Translations under genes and position numbers: made by a program
Shown: positions 1-6,406 of the stretch, one piece after another
How positions within the stretch are numbered: position 1 is the stretch's first letter
How the letters are laid out: each line of letters begins with the position of its first letter
Assembly (NCBI GenBank): GCA_030635865.1
Contig: DAOVYA010000084.1
Location: forward strand, 1 to 6,567
Source: Gammaproteobacteria bacterium
GTDB lineage: Bacteria > Pseudomonadota > Gammaproteobacteria > UBA9214
Direction: 5' to 3'
DNA: 6,567 bases
Notes under the pieces: generated by a model
Told to the model about the DNA's origin: nothing
The model's database searches: none
The model's input: only the letters and a program-made list of their open reading frames with translations

Positions 1-1
1 G

Positions 2-244
2 ATCCCGGACGGTGTTGATGAGGCAGCCGTCAGGTCAGCCCTGCTGGGTGACTATAACCTTGAAATAGGAGCCGGTCTTGGGGCAATGGCCGGGAAAATC
101 TGGCGTATCGGGCTGATGGGCTTTGCCAGCAGCACGACAAATGTTCTATTCTGTCTGGGGGCCCTGGATGCAGTGCTTGGCAGTATGAAGGCGCCTGTCA
201 CCTCAGGTGTGGCAGTAGATGCTGCCAGGGCAGTGTATAACTGA
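2..244 (+). CDS. Class V aminotransferase (alanine/serine-glyoxylate type), C-terminal fragment
   Basis: The frame is open from the window edge to a TGA at 242-244, giving 80 residues of a protein whose N-terminal part lies outside. The segment NLEIGAGLGAMAGKIWRIGL followed by MGFASS matches the C-terminal domain of the alanine-glyoxylate / serine-glyoxylate aminotransferases. These are PLP enzymes of fold type I that move an amino group from alanine or serine to glyoxylate. In this family the arginine of the W-R-I-G-L-M-G stretch contacts the substrate carboxylate; here it is about residue 37 of the fragment. The PLP lysine would lie upstream and cannot be checked. The next gene starts 29 bases downstream on the same strand, so co-transcription is possible. 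Family assignment is fairly firm. Substrate preference (alanine, serine, or a phosphonate-type relative) is not decided by this fragment. Confidence 0.8.
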   Translation: MPDGVDEAAVRSALLGDYNLEIGAGLGAMAGKIWRIGLMGFASSTTNVLFCLGALDAVLGSMKAPVTSGVAVDAARAVYN

Positions 245-265
245 ACGGACTGGACGGTATTACAC

Positions 266-271
266 AAGGGG
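266..271 (+). promoter_or_regulatory. Ribosome binding site that bears on the start of the next gene
   Basis: AAGGGG lies 2 bases before the ATG at 274 but 8 bases before the second in-frame ATG at 280. The normal spacing is 5-9 bases, so the second ATG is the better start by this criterion. The encoded proteins differ only by the first two residues of the signal peptide (138 instead of 140 aa). Confidence 0.5.
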
Positions 272-273
272 TA

Positions 274-696
274 ATGAAAATGAAATCCTGTACCATCAAA
301 CCGGTTTATTGTTTTATCGCAGCATCCCTGATGCTTGCATCCCAGTACGCACCAGCGGGTGGCAATACGGGCAATAAGGACAACAACCTTACAGCATTGG
401 GGAAAGCACCCGACTGGAGCCTGGTGGTCGATAACACCACTCACAAGGTTACATTTGAATCAGATGAAGGGGTGGTCAGCTACCGCTATCCGGCCGCGGG
501 GCCAACGCTTGTCAGGAAGGATAAAACTACCATCTATATGGTTCCCAATAAAGACCATCAGTTGAATGTACAAATGACTGAAAAGGCGTGTCGGGATGTT
601 GAATCAGGCAAATCATATGAGACATCTGTAGTCGTTGTGTTTGATGGTCAGACTTACCTGGGTTGCGGTAATTATGAGCATCAATCACATATGTAG
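274..696 (+). CDS. Small secreted protein, COG3650-like
   Basis: The protein has 140 aa from the ATG at 274; the ATG at 280 is better placed for the AAGGGG site and may be the real start. Residues 1-28 look like a Sec signal peptide: a lysine-containing start, a hydrophobic stretch at about 11-23, and an APA cleavage motif at 26-28. No lipobox is seen, so a soluble periplasmic or secreted protein is inferred. The mature part resembles the COG3650 family of small envelope proteins. It has a 'P-D-W-S-L' near the start (46-50), a cysteine followed by D-x-x-S-G-K-x-Y (C106 to Y115), then V-x-x-D-G-Q-x-Y-L-G-C-G (C131). C106 and C131 are the only cysteines of the mature chain and could form a disulfide in the periplasm. 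The function of this family is not known to me. The gene ends 4 bases before the convergent msrB stop, which leaves no room for a separate terminator. Confidence 0.7.
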   Translation: MKMKSCTIKPVYCFIAASLMLASQYAPAGGNTGNKDNNLTALGKAPDWSLVVDNTTHKVTFESDEGVVSYRYPAAGPTLVRKDKTTIYMVPNKDHQLNVQMTEKACRDVESGKSYETSVVVVFDGQTYLGCGNYEHQSHM

Positions 697-700
697 CCGG

Positions 701-1288
701 TTATTTGTCGAATTGCGCCAGGTAGTCCTCATAGCCCTCGGCTGCAAGTTCTTCCTTTGGAATAAATCTCAGGGATGCCGAGTTGATGCAATAGCGGTTA
801 CCCGTTGGCTGCGGGCCGTCATCGAACAGGTGGCCGAGGTGAGATTCTGCGATACTGCTCTTGAGCTCGGTGCGCTTCATGAAAAACCGCGTGTCTGTAT
901 GACTGGTTACAGCAGTGTCCGAAATTGCCCGGGTAAAACTTGGCCAGCCGGTACCCGACTTGTACTTGTCCAGTGAACTGAACAATGGCTGTCCGGATGC
1001 AATATCCACATAAATGCCGTCCCGCTTGTTATCCCAGTACTCATTCTTGAACGCGCGCTCCGTAGCTTCTTTCTGGGTTACATCATATTGCAGGGGTGTC
1101 AGGCGAGCCTGTAATTCCTCATCAGTCGGTCGACTGTAGGCTCTGCTCGCGGCAACTGCGCGTGTTTCGCCTGGATTTTCTGTGCCTTGTAACGGCTGTT
1201 CAGACTCGGCCGCAATCCCTGGTTCCAGCAATGCCACGGCAGTGGCTGCAATGATGCCGGTGATAGCAGCCAGTGTGTAATATTTCAT
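701..1288 (-). CDS. msrB: Peptide-methionine (R)-S-oxide reductase MsrB, exported
   Basis: This 195-aa protein reduces methionine-R-sulfoxide in proteins. Residues about 1-27 form a signal peptide or membrane anchor (MKYY, a hydrophobic stretch to about 21, then G-I-A-A), so it should act in the periplasm. The MsrB domain covers about 58-192. Visible motifs are TERAF (76-80), G-I-Y-V (91-94), P-L-F-S-S (101-105), S-G-T-G-W-P-S-F (111-118), [11 protein letters not shown] (149-159) and R-Y-C-I-N-S-A-S (165-172), with C167 the catalytic cysteine. C167 is the only cysteine in the whole protein. The two zinc CxxC pairs of the E. coli type are replaced (D-I-A-S near 95-98, S-I-A-E near 145-148). 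The usual resolving cysteine in SGCGWPSF is T113. MsrB subgroups with these traits are known; the sulfenic acid must then be reduced by an external thiol partner. A weak SD (AGGG, 9 bases before ATG) precedes the start. Confidence 0.95.
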   Translation of the reverse strand: MKYYTLAAITGIIAATAVALLEPGIAAESEQPLQGTENPGETRAVAASRAYSRPTDEELQARLTPLQYDVTQKEATERAFKNEYWDNKRDGIYVDIASGQPLFSSLDKYKSGTGWPSFTRAISDTAVTSHTDTRFFMKRTELKSSIAESHLGHLFDDGPQPTGNRYCINSASLRFIPKEELAAEGYEDYLAQFDK

Positions 1289-1361
1289 AATACAAAACCC
1301 TGGTATCGCGCGGGATTGACAGCAATGTGACTCATGATCGAGCTAAAAGTTTCCATAAAAT

Positions 1362-2405
1362 TCAACTTTCGAATGCGTAGGGCAGTGGTTGCTGCTTGAA
1401 AGGCGGCCCGTTTGAATTACCCAGGTGAACGTCTGCAGCATCTGCCGACTTGATTTGAAGGACTGCCAGGGCAAGCTGGCCGCCATCCGGATGCGACTGG
1501 GCATCAACGATTCTGCCAATAACCTGTTCGTCACCGCTTGCCTGGAAGAGCTCATCGCCGGGTGAAATTGTTTCATCCTGTTCAATGCGGCCAAGATACA
1601 TCCTGCGCTTGAGTGTCCCGAGATACTGCATGCGTGCGACGATTTCCTGACCCGGGTAGCAGCCTTTTTTGAAGCTTAGTCCATCCACCAGCTGAAGATT
1701 AACCATCTGGGGAACAAATAATTCAGTGGTTGCGGCAAAGATATTCGGAATGCCTGCCTGGATTTCCAGCAGGCGCCAGGTCGGGCTGCCGATCGGTGCA
1801 CCATGTACGTTGAGTGACTCCCAAAAGGCCTGTGCTGCCTTCAGCGAGCTTGCATAAACTTCATAACGCGGCTGTATGCCCGGCACCTTGATAACCGATA
1901 TCCTGTCAAGATGCAGAACCTGGTTGTCCTCAGCCGGTGCCTGTCCGGCAGCATTGCGGATTGCTTCTGCGGCATCTGATCCGGATATGCCGATGCAATA
2001 GAAGTTTTCACTAACATCTTCAACCATTACATCGGCCCGGAGAACAAACATGCGCAGGCGTTGCAGCACGACCTCCAGGGAATCGGCAGGCAACCTCAGA
2101 TAGAATGTGTCGTCCTGTCTGAATAGTCGCATCAGGCCCAGAATGCGGCCCTTGGGTGTGCAGTAGGCACTTAACTGGCTACCGTTCACGTCACAGTCTT
2201 TGATATCGTTGCTAAGCTGGGCCTGCAGGAAATCGCCTGCATCGCTTCCATATACGGCGATTACTCCCAGATAATCAAGATCGGCAAAGACAAGGCCGCT
2301 CAGCGCGACTTCCCGTTCACGAACGGGATTACCGAAATGGACGAGATTTTCGGCTTGAAATTCTGCGCCGGCATCAGTAAGAAAGGATTTCCACCCGGTT
2401 TTCAT
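1362..2405 (-). CDS. ygfZ: YgfZ, folate-binding-like protein of the GcvT fold
   Basis: This 347-aa protein belongs to the YgfZ/COG0354 family, related to the glycine cleavage T-protein. In E. coli, YgfZ (326 aa) is linked to the activity of certain Fe-S enzymes, such as the radical-SAM methylthiolase MiaB, and to tRNA modification; it acts in the cytosol. The signature K-G-C-Y-P-G-Q-E is complete at 247-254, with C249 equivalent to the functionally important cysteine of E. coli. The N-terminal half has the typical 'Q-L-S-N-D-I' (63-68) and 'Y-C-T-P-K-G-R-I' (81-88). The start at 2405 is supported by GGGAG at 2410-2414 on the minus strand, 4 bases away. The gene is divergent from sdhC across 124 bases. 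E. coli keeps ygfZ divergent from sdhE-ygfX, so this link is conserved but here includes the whole sdh operon. The 73 bases between this gene and msrB show no clear terminator. Confidence 0.93.
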   Translation of the reverse strand: MKTGWKSFLTDAGAEFQAENLVHFGNPVREREVALSGLVFADLDYLGVIAVYGSDAGDFLQAQLSNDIKDCDVNGSQLSAYCTPKGRILGLMRLFRQDDTFYLRLPADSLEVVLQRLRMFVLRADVMVEDVSENFYCIGISGSDAAEAIRNAAGQAPAEDNQVLHLDRISVIKVPGIQPRYEVYASSLKAAQAFWESLNVHGAPIGSPTWRLLEIQAGIPNIFAATTELFVPQMVNLQLVDGLSFKKGCYPGQEIVARMQYLGTLKRRMYLGRIEQDETISPGDELFQASGDEQVIGRIVDAQSHPDGGQLALAVLQIKSADAADVHLGNSNGPPFKQQPLPYAFES

Positions 2406-2529
2406 GCTGCTCCCGCTGCCCCTTGTTGAATGTGAATTCTAGAAGAAATACAGAGAATAAGATACTGGTCCGGCACTGGTGTTCCAGCAGGTGCGATGGT
2501 ATAAAATCAGCAGCCAGAAAATCAATTAT
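2406..2529. promoter_or_regulatory. Divergent ygfZ / sdhC promoter region
   Basis: This is the only place in the window where two gene sets start back to back, so promoters for both are expected. On the plus strand TGGTATAAA (2497-2505) looks like an extended -10 box, giving a leader of about 18 bases before the sdhC ATG at 2530; no good -35 is seen. On the minus strand TTGATT (complement of 2520-2525) and TATACC (complement of 2498-2503) are 16 bases apart and could serve ygfZ. The two candidates share the same TATA bases and would compete. I recognise no regulator-binding site with confidence. These are readings by eye only. Confidence 0.35.
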
Positions 2530-2910
2530 ATGACCAGACAGTCACCTGCACCTGTTTATCTTAATCTTCTCCGGATTCGCTTTCCGGTTGGTGCAGTGAC
2601 CTCGATTGCCCACCGTATTTCGGGTGTCTTGCTATTTGTTTCGCTTCCGTTTCTCATTTACCTGCTGGATATTTCGTTGCAGGGACCCGAGGGCTACGCG
2701 GATGCCGTCGCTATCCTCGGTAATTGCTGGCTGCGGCTCGGAACAGCTGCTATCGCCTGGTCCCTGTTCCACCACCTGCTCTCAGGGATTCGCTTCCTGC
2801 TTATCGATATTGAGACGGGTGTGACGCTGAAGCAGGCACGAACCAGCGCCTGGCTGGTCAATTTGACAGGACTTGTCCTGACACTGGCCTATATCTGGTG
2901 GATATTATGA
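2530..2910 (+). CDS. sdhC: Succinate dehydrogenase cytochrome b556 subunit SdhC
   Basis: This is the larger membrane anchor of complex II (126 aa), binding heme b and ubiquinone with SdhD in the inner membrane. The start at 2530 gives [10 protein letters not shown], the usual N-terminal form. A GTG at 2479 would add 17 residues unlike the family. No strong SD is visible. Motifs: [17 protein letters not shown] (17-33), where S25 and R29 align with quinone-site residues S27 and R31 of E. coli SdhC. H82 in H-H-L-L-S-G-I-R (81-88) aligns with the heme ligand H84. Three membrane segments lie at about 23-47, 62-86 and 106-125. The stop overlaps the sdhD start as ATGA (2907-2910), so the two are translationally coupled. 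Confidence 0.95.
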   Translation: MTRQSPAPVYLNLLRIRFPVGAVTSIAHRISGVLLFVSLPFLIYLLDISLQGPEGYADAVAILGNCWLRLGTAAIAWSLFHHLLSGIRFLLIDIETGVTLKQARTSAWLVNLTGLVLTLAYIWWIL

Positions 2911-3248
2911 GTGGCCAGGCACACGGATTGCGGGGTTGGCTGTTGCAGCGCGTTACTGCTGTCTACCTTGGCTGTTACGTGGCATATCTCATGGTGCATT
3001 TTTTTCTCCAGCCATCACATGGCTATGAGCAATGGCACGCATGGATTAGTCAACCCCTGGTGGCTATTGTCAGTGCAGGATTTATTTTTGCCATGCTTCT
3101 GCACGGATGGATCGGTATGCGCGATATAGTTTTCGATTATATTCATTCAGTCAGCCTGCGATTGATGCTGTTTTCCCTGATCGGCCTGCTGTTGGCCGGC
3201 TGCGGGTTCTGGGCGCTACGAATCCTGGTGCTGGCGACGGCATACCCC
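2907..3248 (+). CDS. sdhD: Succinate dehydrogenase hydrophobic anchor SdhD, no stop codon before sdhA
   Basis: This is the second membrane anchor of complex II. The ATG at 2907 overlaps the sdhC stop (ATGA) and is preferred to a GTG at 2898. The family pattern is clear: [14 protein letters not shown] (7-20), then H-G-W-I-G-M-R-D (66-73) and D-Y (77-78). H66 aligns with the heme ligand H71 of E. coli SdhD, and Y78 with the quinone-site Y83. Three membrane helices are seen at about 14-34, 50-71 and 84-111. The anchor should end near A112, close to the 115 aa of E. coli SdhD, but no stop occurs. TAC CCC follows and the frame runs directly into the sdhA ATG at 3249. The end given here is therefore the domain boundary, not a termination codon. 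Read literally, the frame 2907-5012 encodes one 701-aa SdhD-SdhA protein. Confidence 0.85.
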
Positions 3249-3252
3249 ATGA
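3243..3252 (+). other. sdhD/sdhA junction lacking a stop codon
   Basis: The bases are TAC CCC ATG A. In the sdhD frame they read Tyr-Pro-Met and continue into SdhA. A change of TAC to TAA or TAG would end SdhD here. Removing one C from the run of four (3245-3248) would give CCA TGA, with a stop overlapping the sdhA start as ATGA, the same arrangement as at sdhC/sdhD. A ribosome slipping forward one base at CCC would read CCA then TGA, with the same result. Which of these applies is not decided by the sequence. Confidence 0.7.
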
Positions 3253-5012
3253 GCCTGCCACTCAGACAATTTGATACCCTGATTATCGGTGCCGGCGGTG
3301 GCGGTTTGCGTGCGGCACTGCAGCTATCACAGGGGGATGCGCATGTCGCAGTGGTGTCCAAGGTTTTTCCGACGCGTTCCCATACGGTTGCGGCCCAGGG
3401 CGGCGTCAACGCTGCACTCGCAAATGTACGCCCGGATAACTGGCACTGGCATATGTTTGATACCGTCAAGGGTAGTGATTACCTGGGTGACCAGGACGCG
3501 ATTGAATACATGTGCCGCGCAGCGCCCAAGGCCGTCTATGAACTGGAACATTTTGGCGTTCCGTTCTCGAGGATGGATGACGGCAGGATTTATCAGCGCC
3601 AGTTTGGTGGCCAGAGTATGGACTTTGGCGGTGAACAGGCCGCGCGTACCTGTGCTGCAGCCGATCGTACCGGGCATGCCATTCTGCACTCCCTTTACCA
3701 GCAGAATATCCGCGCCAAGACCCATTTCTTCGATGAATATTTTGCCATAGCCCTGTTGTATGACCACGAGGGCTATATTCTCGGTGCGCTGGTAGTCGAT
3801 ATCGCCAGCGGCGAGAAACTGGTAATCGAGGCCAAGACAACCCTGGTGGCGACCGGTGGTGCGGGGCAGATATTCCGGACCAATACCAATGCCCTGATCA
3901 ATACCGGCGACGGTATGGCGATGACGCTGCGTGCCGGCATCCCGCTGCAGGACATGGAATTTGTTCAGTTCCATCCGACCGGCATTGCAGGCAAGGGCAT
4001 GTTGCTCAGTGAAGGTGCTCGTGGTGAAGGTGGTTTCCTGCTAAATTCCGAGGGTGAGCGTTTTATGGAACGTTATGCACCCCATGCGAAGGACCTGGCC
4101 AGCCGGGATGTTGTCAGCCGCGCCATCACCACGGAAGTCCGCGAGGGGCGCGGCTGCGGACCCAACAAGGACCATGTCCTGTTGCAGGTCCATCACCTGG
4201 ATTCCGGGTTAATAAAGAAACGCCTGCCGGCCATCCGCGATCTTGCACTGACCTTTGCGGGTGTTGATATGTGTGATGAGCCGGTACCCGTATACCCGAC
4301 AGCGCACTACACAATGGGTGGCATTCCGACCAACCGCTTCGGTGAAGTGGTTGCGCCGATCGAGCAGGGACCGGAAGAACGGGTCCCAGGACTCTATGCA
4401 GCCGGTGAGTGCGCCTGTGTGTCCGTGCATGGCGGTAACCGGCTTGGAGGTAATTCACTGCTCGACATCATTGTGTTCGGGCGTGCTGCGGCAAACCAGA
4501 TTATTGAATTCCTGCGTGAGAACCGCTATCACCGTCCGATGAGTGATACCTGCCTGGAGCCGGCAATGCAGCGACTGGAGCGCTGGGACCAGAAGGGTGA
4601 TGGTGAATCAGTTGACACCATGAGGCAGGAACTCACGCGGGTTATGGAAGAACACTGTGGTGTATTTCGGACCGAGGAATTACTGGCCGAGGGCGTGAAA
4701 AAAATACTTGCCCTGCACCAGCGTATGCCGGACGTTCGTTTGCATGATCACAGCATGGTCTTCAATACCGCGCGCATTGAAGCCCTGGAACTGGAAAACC
4801 TGATGGATGTGGCGATAGCGACCATCATGTCTGCATACAAGCGGCATGAAAGCCGTGGCGCTCATTCGCGCGTTGACTACCCGGAGCGGGATGATGTGAA
4901 CTGGTTGCGCCATAGTTTATATCACAAGGACTCAAACACGATTGATTACAAACCGGTCCGAATGAAGCCGTTGACAGTAGAATCATTTCCACCGAAGCCG
5001 CGTGTCTATTAA
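3249..5012 (+). CDS. sdhA: Succinate dehydrogenase flavoprotein subunit SdhA (in frame with sdhD upstream)
   Basis: This is the catalytic subunit that oxidises succinate to fumarate and passes electrons through covalent FAD to SdhB, on the cytoplasmic side of the membrane. From the ATG at 3249 it is 587 aa; E. coli SdhA has 588. Motifs: dinucleotide-binding G-A-G-G-G-G (14-19), [11 protein letters not shown] with H45 the FAD-linked histidine, Q-F-H-P-T-G with H242, S-E-G-A-R-G-E-G-G (254-262), S-R-D-V-V-S-R with the catalytic R286, T-A-H-Y-T-M-G-G with H353, and G-N-R-L-G-G-N-S-L near 401-408 in the conserved C-terminal FAD region. H45, H242 and R286 carry the same numbers as in E. coli, which supports M at 3249 as the native N-terminus. 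Only a poor SD (GACGG at 3236-3240, spacing 8) precedes it. The upstream frame is open through sdhD. SdhE, needed for FAD attachment, is encoded downstream. Confidence 0.95.
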   Translation: MSLPLRQFDTLIIGAGGGGLRAALQLSQGDAHVAVVSKVFPTRSHTVAAQGGVNAALANVRPDNWHWHMFDTVKGSDYLGDQDAIEYMCRAAPKAVYELEHFGVPFSRMDDGRIYQRQFGGQSMDFGGEQAARTCAAADRTGHAILHSLYQQNIRAKTHFFDEYFAIALLYDHEGYILGALVVDIASGEKLVIEAKTTLVATGGAGQIFRTNTNALINTGDGMAMTLRAGIPLQDMEFVQFHPTGIAGKGMLLSEGARGEGGFLLNSEGERFMERYAPHAKDLASRDVVSRAITTEVREGRGCGPNKDHVLLQVHHLDSGLIKKRLPAIRDLALTFAGVDMCDEPVPVYPTAHYTMGGIPTNRFGEVVAPIEQGPEERVPGLYAAGECACVSVHGGNRLGGNSLLDIIVFGRAAANQIIEFLRENRYHRPMSDTCLEPAMQRLERWDQKGDGESVDTMRQELTRVMEEHCGVFRTEELLAEGVKKILALHQRMPDVRLHDHSMVFNTARIEALELENLMDVAIATIMSAYKRHESRGAHSRVDYPERDDVNWLRHSLYHKDSNTIDYKPVRMKPLTVESFPPKPRVY

Positions 5013-5032
5013 ATCATGGTGATTAGCCGGTC

Positions 5033-5734
5033 ATGAAATTTTCCATCTATCGCTTTAATCCGGATATAGATCAAAAGCCCCACATGCAGGGGTTTGAGTT
5101 ATCGTCCGATATGCTTGACAAGGAGATGATGTTGCTGGATGCGCTATTGATGCTGAAAGCGCAGGACGAATCACTCAGTTTCAGGCGTTCTTGCGGTGAA
5201 GGGGTGTGTGGATCAGATGGAATGAACGTAAACGGTCGTAACATGCTGGCCTGTATTACACCCCTGTACAGCCTTAAATCACCGATTGAGATTCGTCCGA
5301 TGCCGGGTTTGCCTGTCGTCCGTGACCTGGTTGTCGATATGGGCCAGTTCTACAAACAATACAGGGGGGTAAGACCCTACCTGGTTAACAAGGACCCTGA
5401 GCCTGAAGTGGAACACCGTCAGTCGCCTGAGGACCGTGACAAACTTGACGGGCTTTACGAGTGCATCCTCTGTGGCTGTTGTTCGACGTCCTGCCCGTCA
5501 TTCTGGTGGAATCCGGACAAGTTCCTCGGGCCTGCCGCCCTGTTGCAGTCCTGGCGCTTTCTGGCGGACAGTCGTGACCATGCAACCGATGAGCGGTTGG
5601 AAAATCTTGAGGGGCCTTTCAAGCTGTTTCGCTGTCATACCATTATGAATTGCGTGGAGGTCTGCCCAAAGGGGCTGAACCCGACACATGCGATCGGGCG
5701 TATAAAAGAATTGATGGTCAAGCGCTCAACATGA
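5033..5734 (+). CDS. sdhB: Succinate dehydrogenase iron-sulfur subunit SdhB
   Basis: This 233-aa subunit carries electrons from FAD in SdhA to quinone at the SdhC/SdhD interface. All cluster ligands are present. The [2Fe-2S] site is C54, C59, D62, C74 in S-C-G-E-G-V-C-G-S-D; the aspartate in place of cysteine is normal for E. coli-type SdhB (C55, C60, D63, C75). The [4Fe-4S] site is C144, C147, C150 and C211. The [3Fe-4S] site is C154, C201 and C207. W158-W159 match the tryptophans near the quinone site. The start at 5033 gives the usual M-K-F-S-I-Y-R-F-N-P. It lies 20 bases after the sdhA stop with only a weak SD. The stop overlaps the sdhE start (ATGA at 5731-5734). Confidence 0.97.
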   Translation: MKFSIYRFNPDIDQKPHMQGFELSSDMLDKEMMLLDALLMLKAQDESLSFRRSCGEGVCGSDGMNVNGRNMLACITPLYSLKSPIEIRPMPGLPVVRDLVVDMGQFYKQYRGVRPYLVNKDPEPEVEHRQSPEDRDKLDGLYECILCGCCSTSCPSFWWNPDKFLGPAALLQSWRFLADSRDHATDERLENLEGPFKLFRCHTIMNCVEVCPKGLNPTHAIGRIKELMVKRST

Positions 5735-5991
5735 TGCATAAGCAGACTGGCCCCGATCGTAACCGGCTGAGCTGGCAGTGCCGCCGTGGAATGCGGGAGC
5801 TTGATGAACTGCTTATGCGTTTTCTGACCCGGCGTTACAGTAGCCTGGATGCTGTCGAGCAGAAAACCTTTGAGCTGTTGCTTGAATACCCGGATGCCGT
5901 ACTGCTTGAATTGCTTATGGGGCGCATGACGCCCGCAGACAAGAATGTGGCAAACATTGTCCAGGAAATACGCAACACCTTTGCTGTTTGA
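5731..5991 (+). CDS. sdhE: FAD assembly factor SdhE
   Basis: This small cytosolic protein (86 aa; E. coli 88 aa) promotes covalent attachment of FAD to SdhA. The hallmark is the R-G-x-x-E motif, seen as C-R-R-G-M-R-E-L-D (17-25), identical to E. coli SdhE over this stretch. Further family features are the acidic and hydrophobic helices with L-L-x-x-P-D (about 50-56) and the A-D near 70. The start is at 5731 or the adjacent ATG at 5734; both overlap or touch the sdhB stop, so translation is coupled to sdhB. The frame is open further upstream to a GTG at 5650, but that part lies inside sdhB and is not SdhE-like. Placement straight after sdhB puts the flavinylation factor in the same transcript as its target. 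Confidence 0.95.
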   Translation: MMHKQTGPDRNRLSWQCRRGMRELDELLMRFLTRRYSSLDAVEQKTFELLLEYPDAVLLELLMGRMTPADKNVANIVQEIRNTFAV

Positions 5992-6406
5992 ACCCGGGCC
6001 GTCACGCACTTTGCGTGCCTGGCTGATACTGGTTCATGTTGTGGCAATCATGATCCTGCCCTTTATGCCACTTCCCGTGTGGCCTGGGTTGATTATTCTG
6101 CTGCTCATGCTGTTCAGCCTGTGGCGGGCCATCCGTGTACATGTAACACTGGGTCACCCTGACTCGGTGTGTGCCGTACAGTGGCGTGAAGCACGTTCCT
6201 GCCGGTTACGCCTTGCCACGGGACAGGACGTCGAGGCCTGCCTGATGCCACAGGTCTTTATGCTGCCCTGGCTGGTCATCATGCATTTCAGGAGTGACGG
6301 GGGGCGAATACATCACCTGGTATTGCTGCCGGATATGTTCGAGCCTGAGGTTTTCAGACGCTTGCGGGTACGTCTAATGATCGAGCTGAACCAGGCGGTC
6401 GATTGA
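5945..6406 (+). CDS. ygfX: YgfX (CptA) family inner membrane protein
   Basis: This 153-aa protein has two membrane helices at about 24-43 and 45-63, followed by a cytosolic domain. It resembles E. coli YgfX/CptA over the whole length. The best match is F-R-S-D-G-G-R-I-H-H-L (about 118-128), then L-P-D and F-R-R-L-R-V-R-L (about 131-146), where E. coli has L-R-S-D-G-G-K-R-Q-H-L and a similar tail. YgfX is encoded with SdhE in E. coli, where the pair was also described as a toxin-antitoxin system (CptAB). The better-supported role of SdhE is flavinylation, so a toxin role for this protein should not be assumed. The ATG at 5945 overlaps sdhE by 47 bases. Family similarity starts only near L-L-F-E-P-G-P-S (13-20), so a TTG at 5981 could be the real start. 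The stop TGA (6404-6406) touches an ATG. Confidence 0.85.
   Translation: MWQTLSRKYATPLLFEPGPSRTLRAWLILVHVVAIMILPFMPLPVWPGLIILLLMLFSLWRAIRVHVTLGHPDSVCAVQWREARSCRLRLATGQDVEACLMPQVFMLPWLVIMHFRSDGGRIHHLVLLPDMFEPEVFRRLRVRLMIELNQAVD

Noticed and set aside
52..444. Minus-strand open frame over the aminotransferase end and the secreted protein
   Set aside because: It covers two genes supported by family motifs and has no coding features of its own.
635..976. Plus-strand open frame opposite msrB
   Set aside because: It is antisense to the conserved MsrB domain and has no recognisable similarity.
2479..2529. Longer SdhC from a GTG at 2479
   Set aside because: The 17 added residues do not resemble SdhC, and this stretch carries the likely promoter.
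3466..3840. Second minus-strand open frame inside sdhA
   Set aside because: It overlaps both SdhA and the other antisense frame, has R/H/P-rich composition typical of shadow frames, and no start signal.
3327..3974. Long minus-strand open frame of 215 codons inside sdhA
   Set aside because: It is antisense to strongly conserved SdhA coding sequence, shows no family motif, and is explained by G+C-rich third positions of the sense gene.
5650..5730. Longer SdhE from a GTG at 5650
   Set aside because: The extension lies inside sdhB over the cysteine-rich C-terminal region; the ATG at 5731 gives the normal SdhE length and an ATGA overlap.
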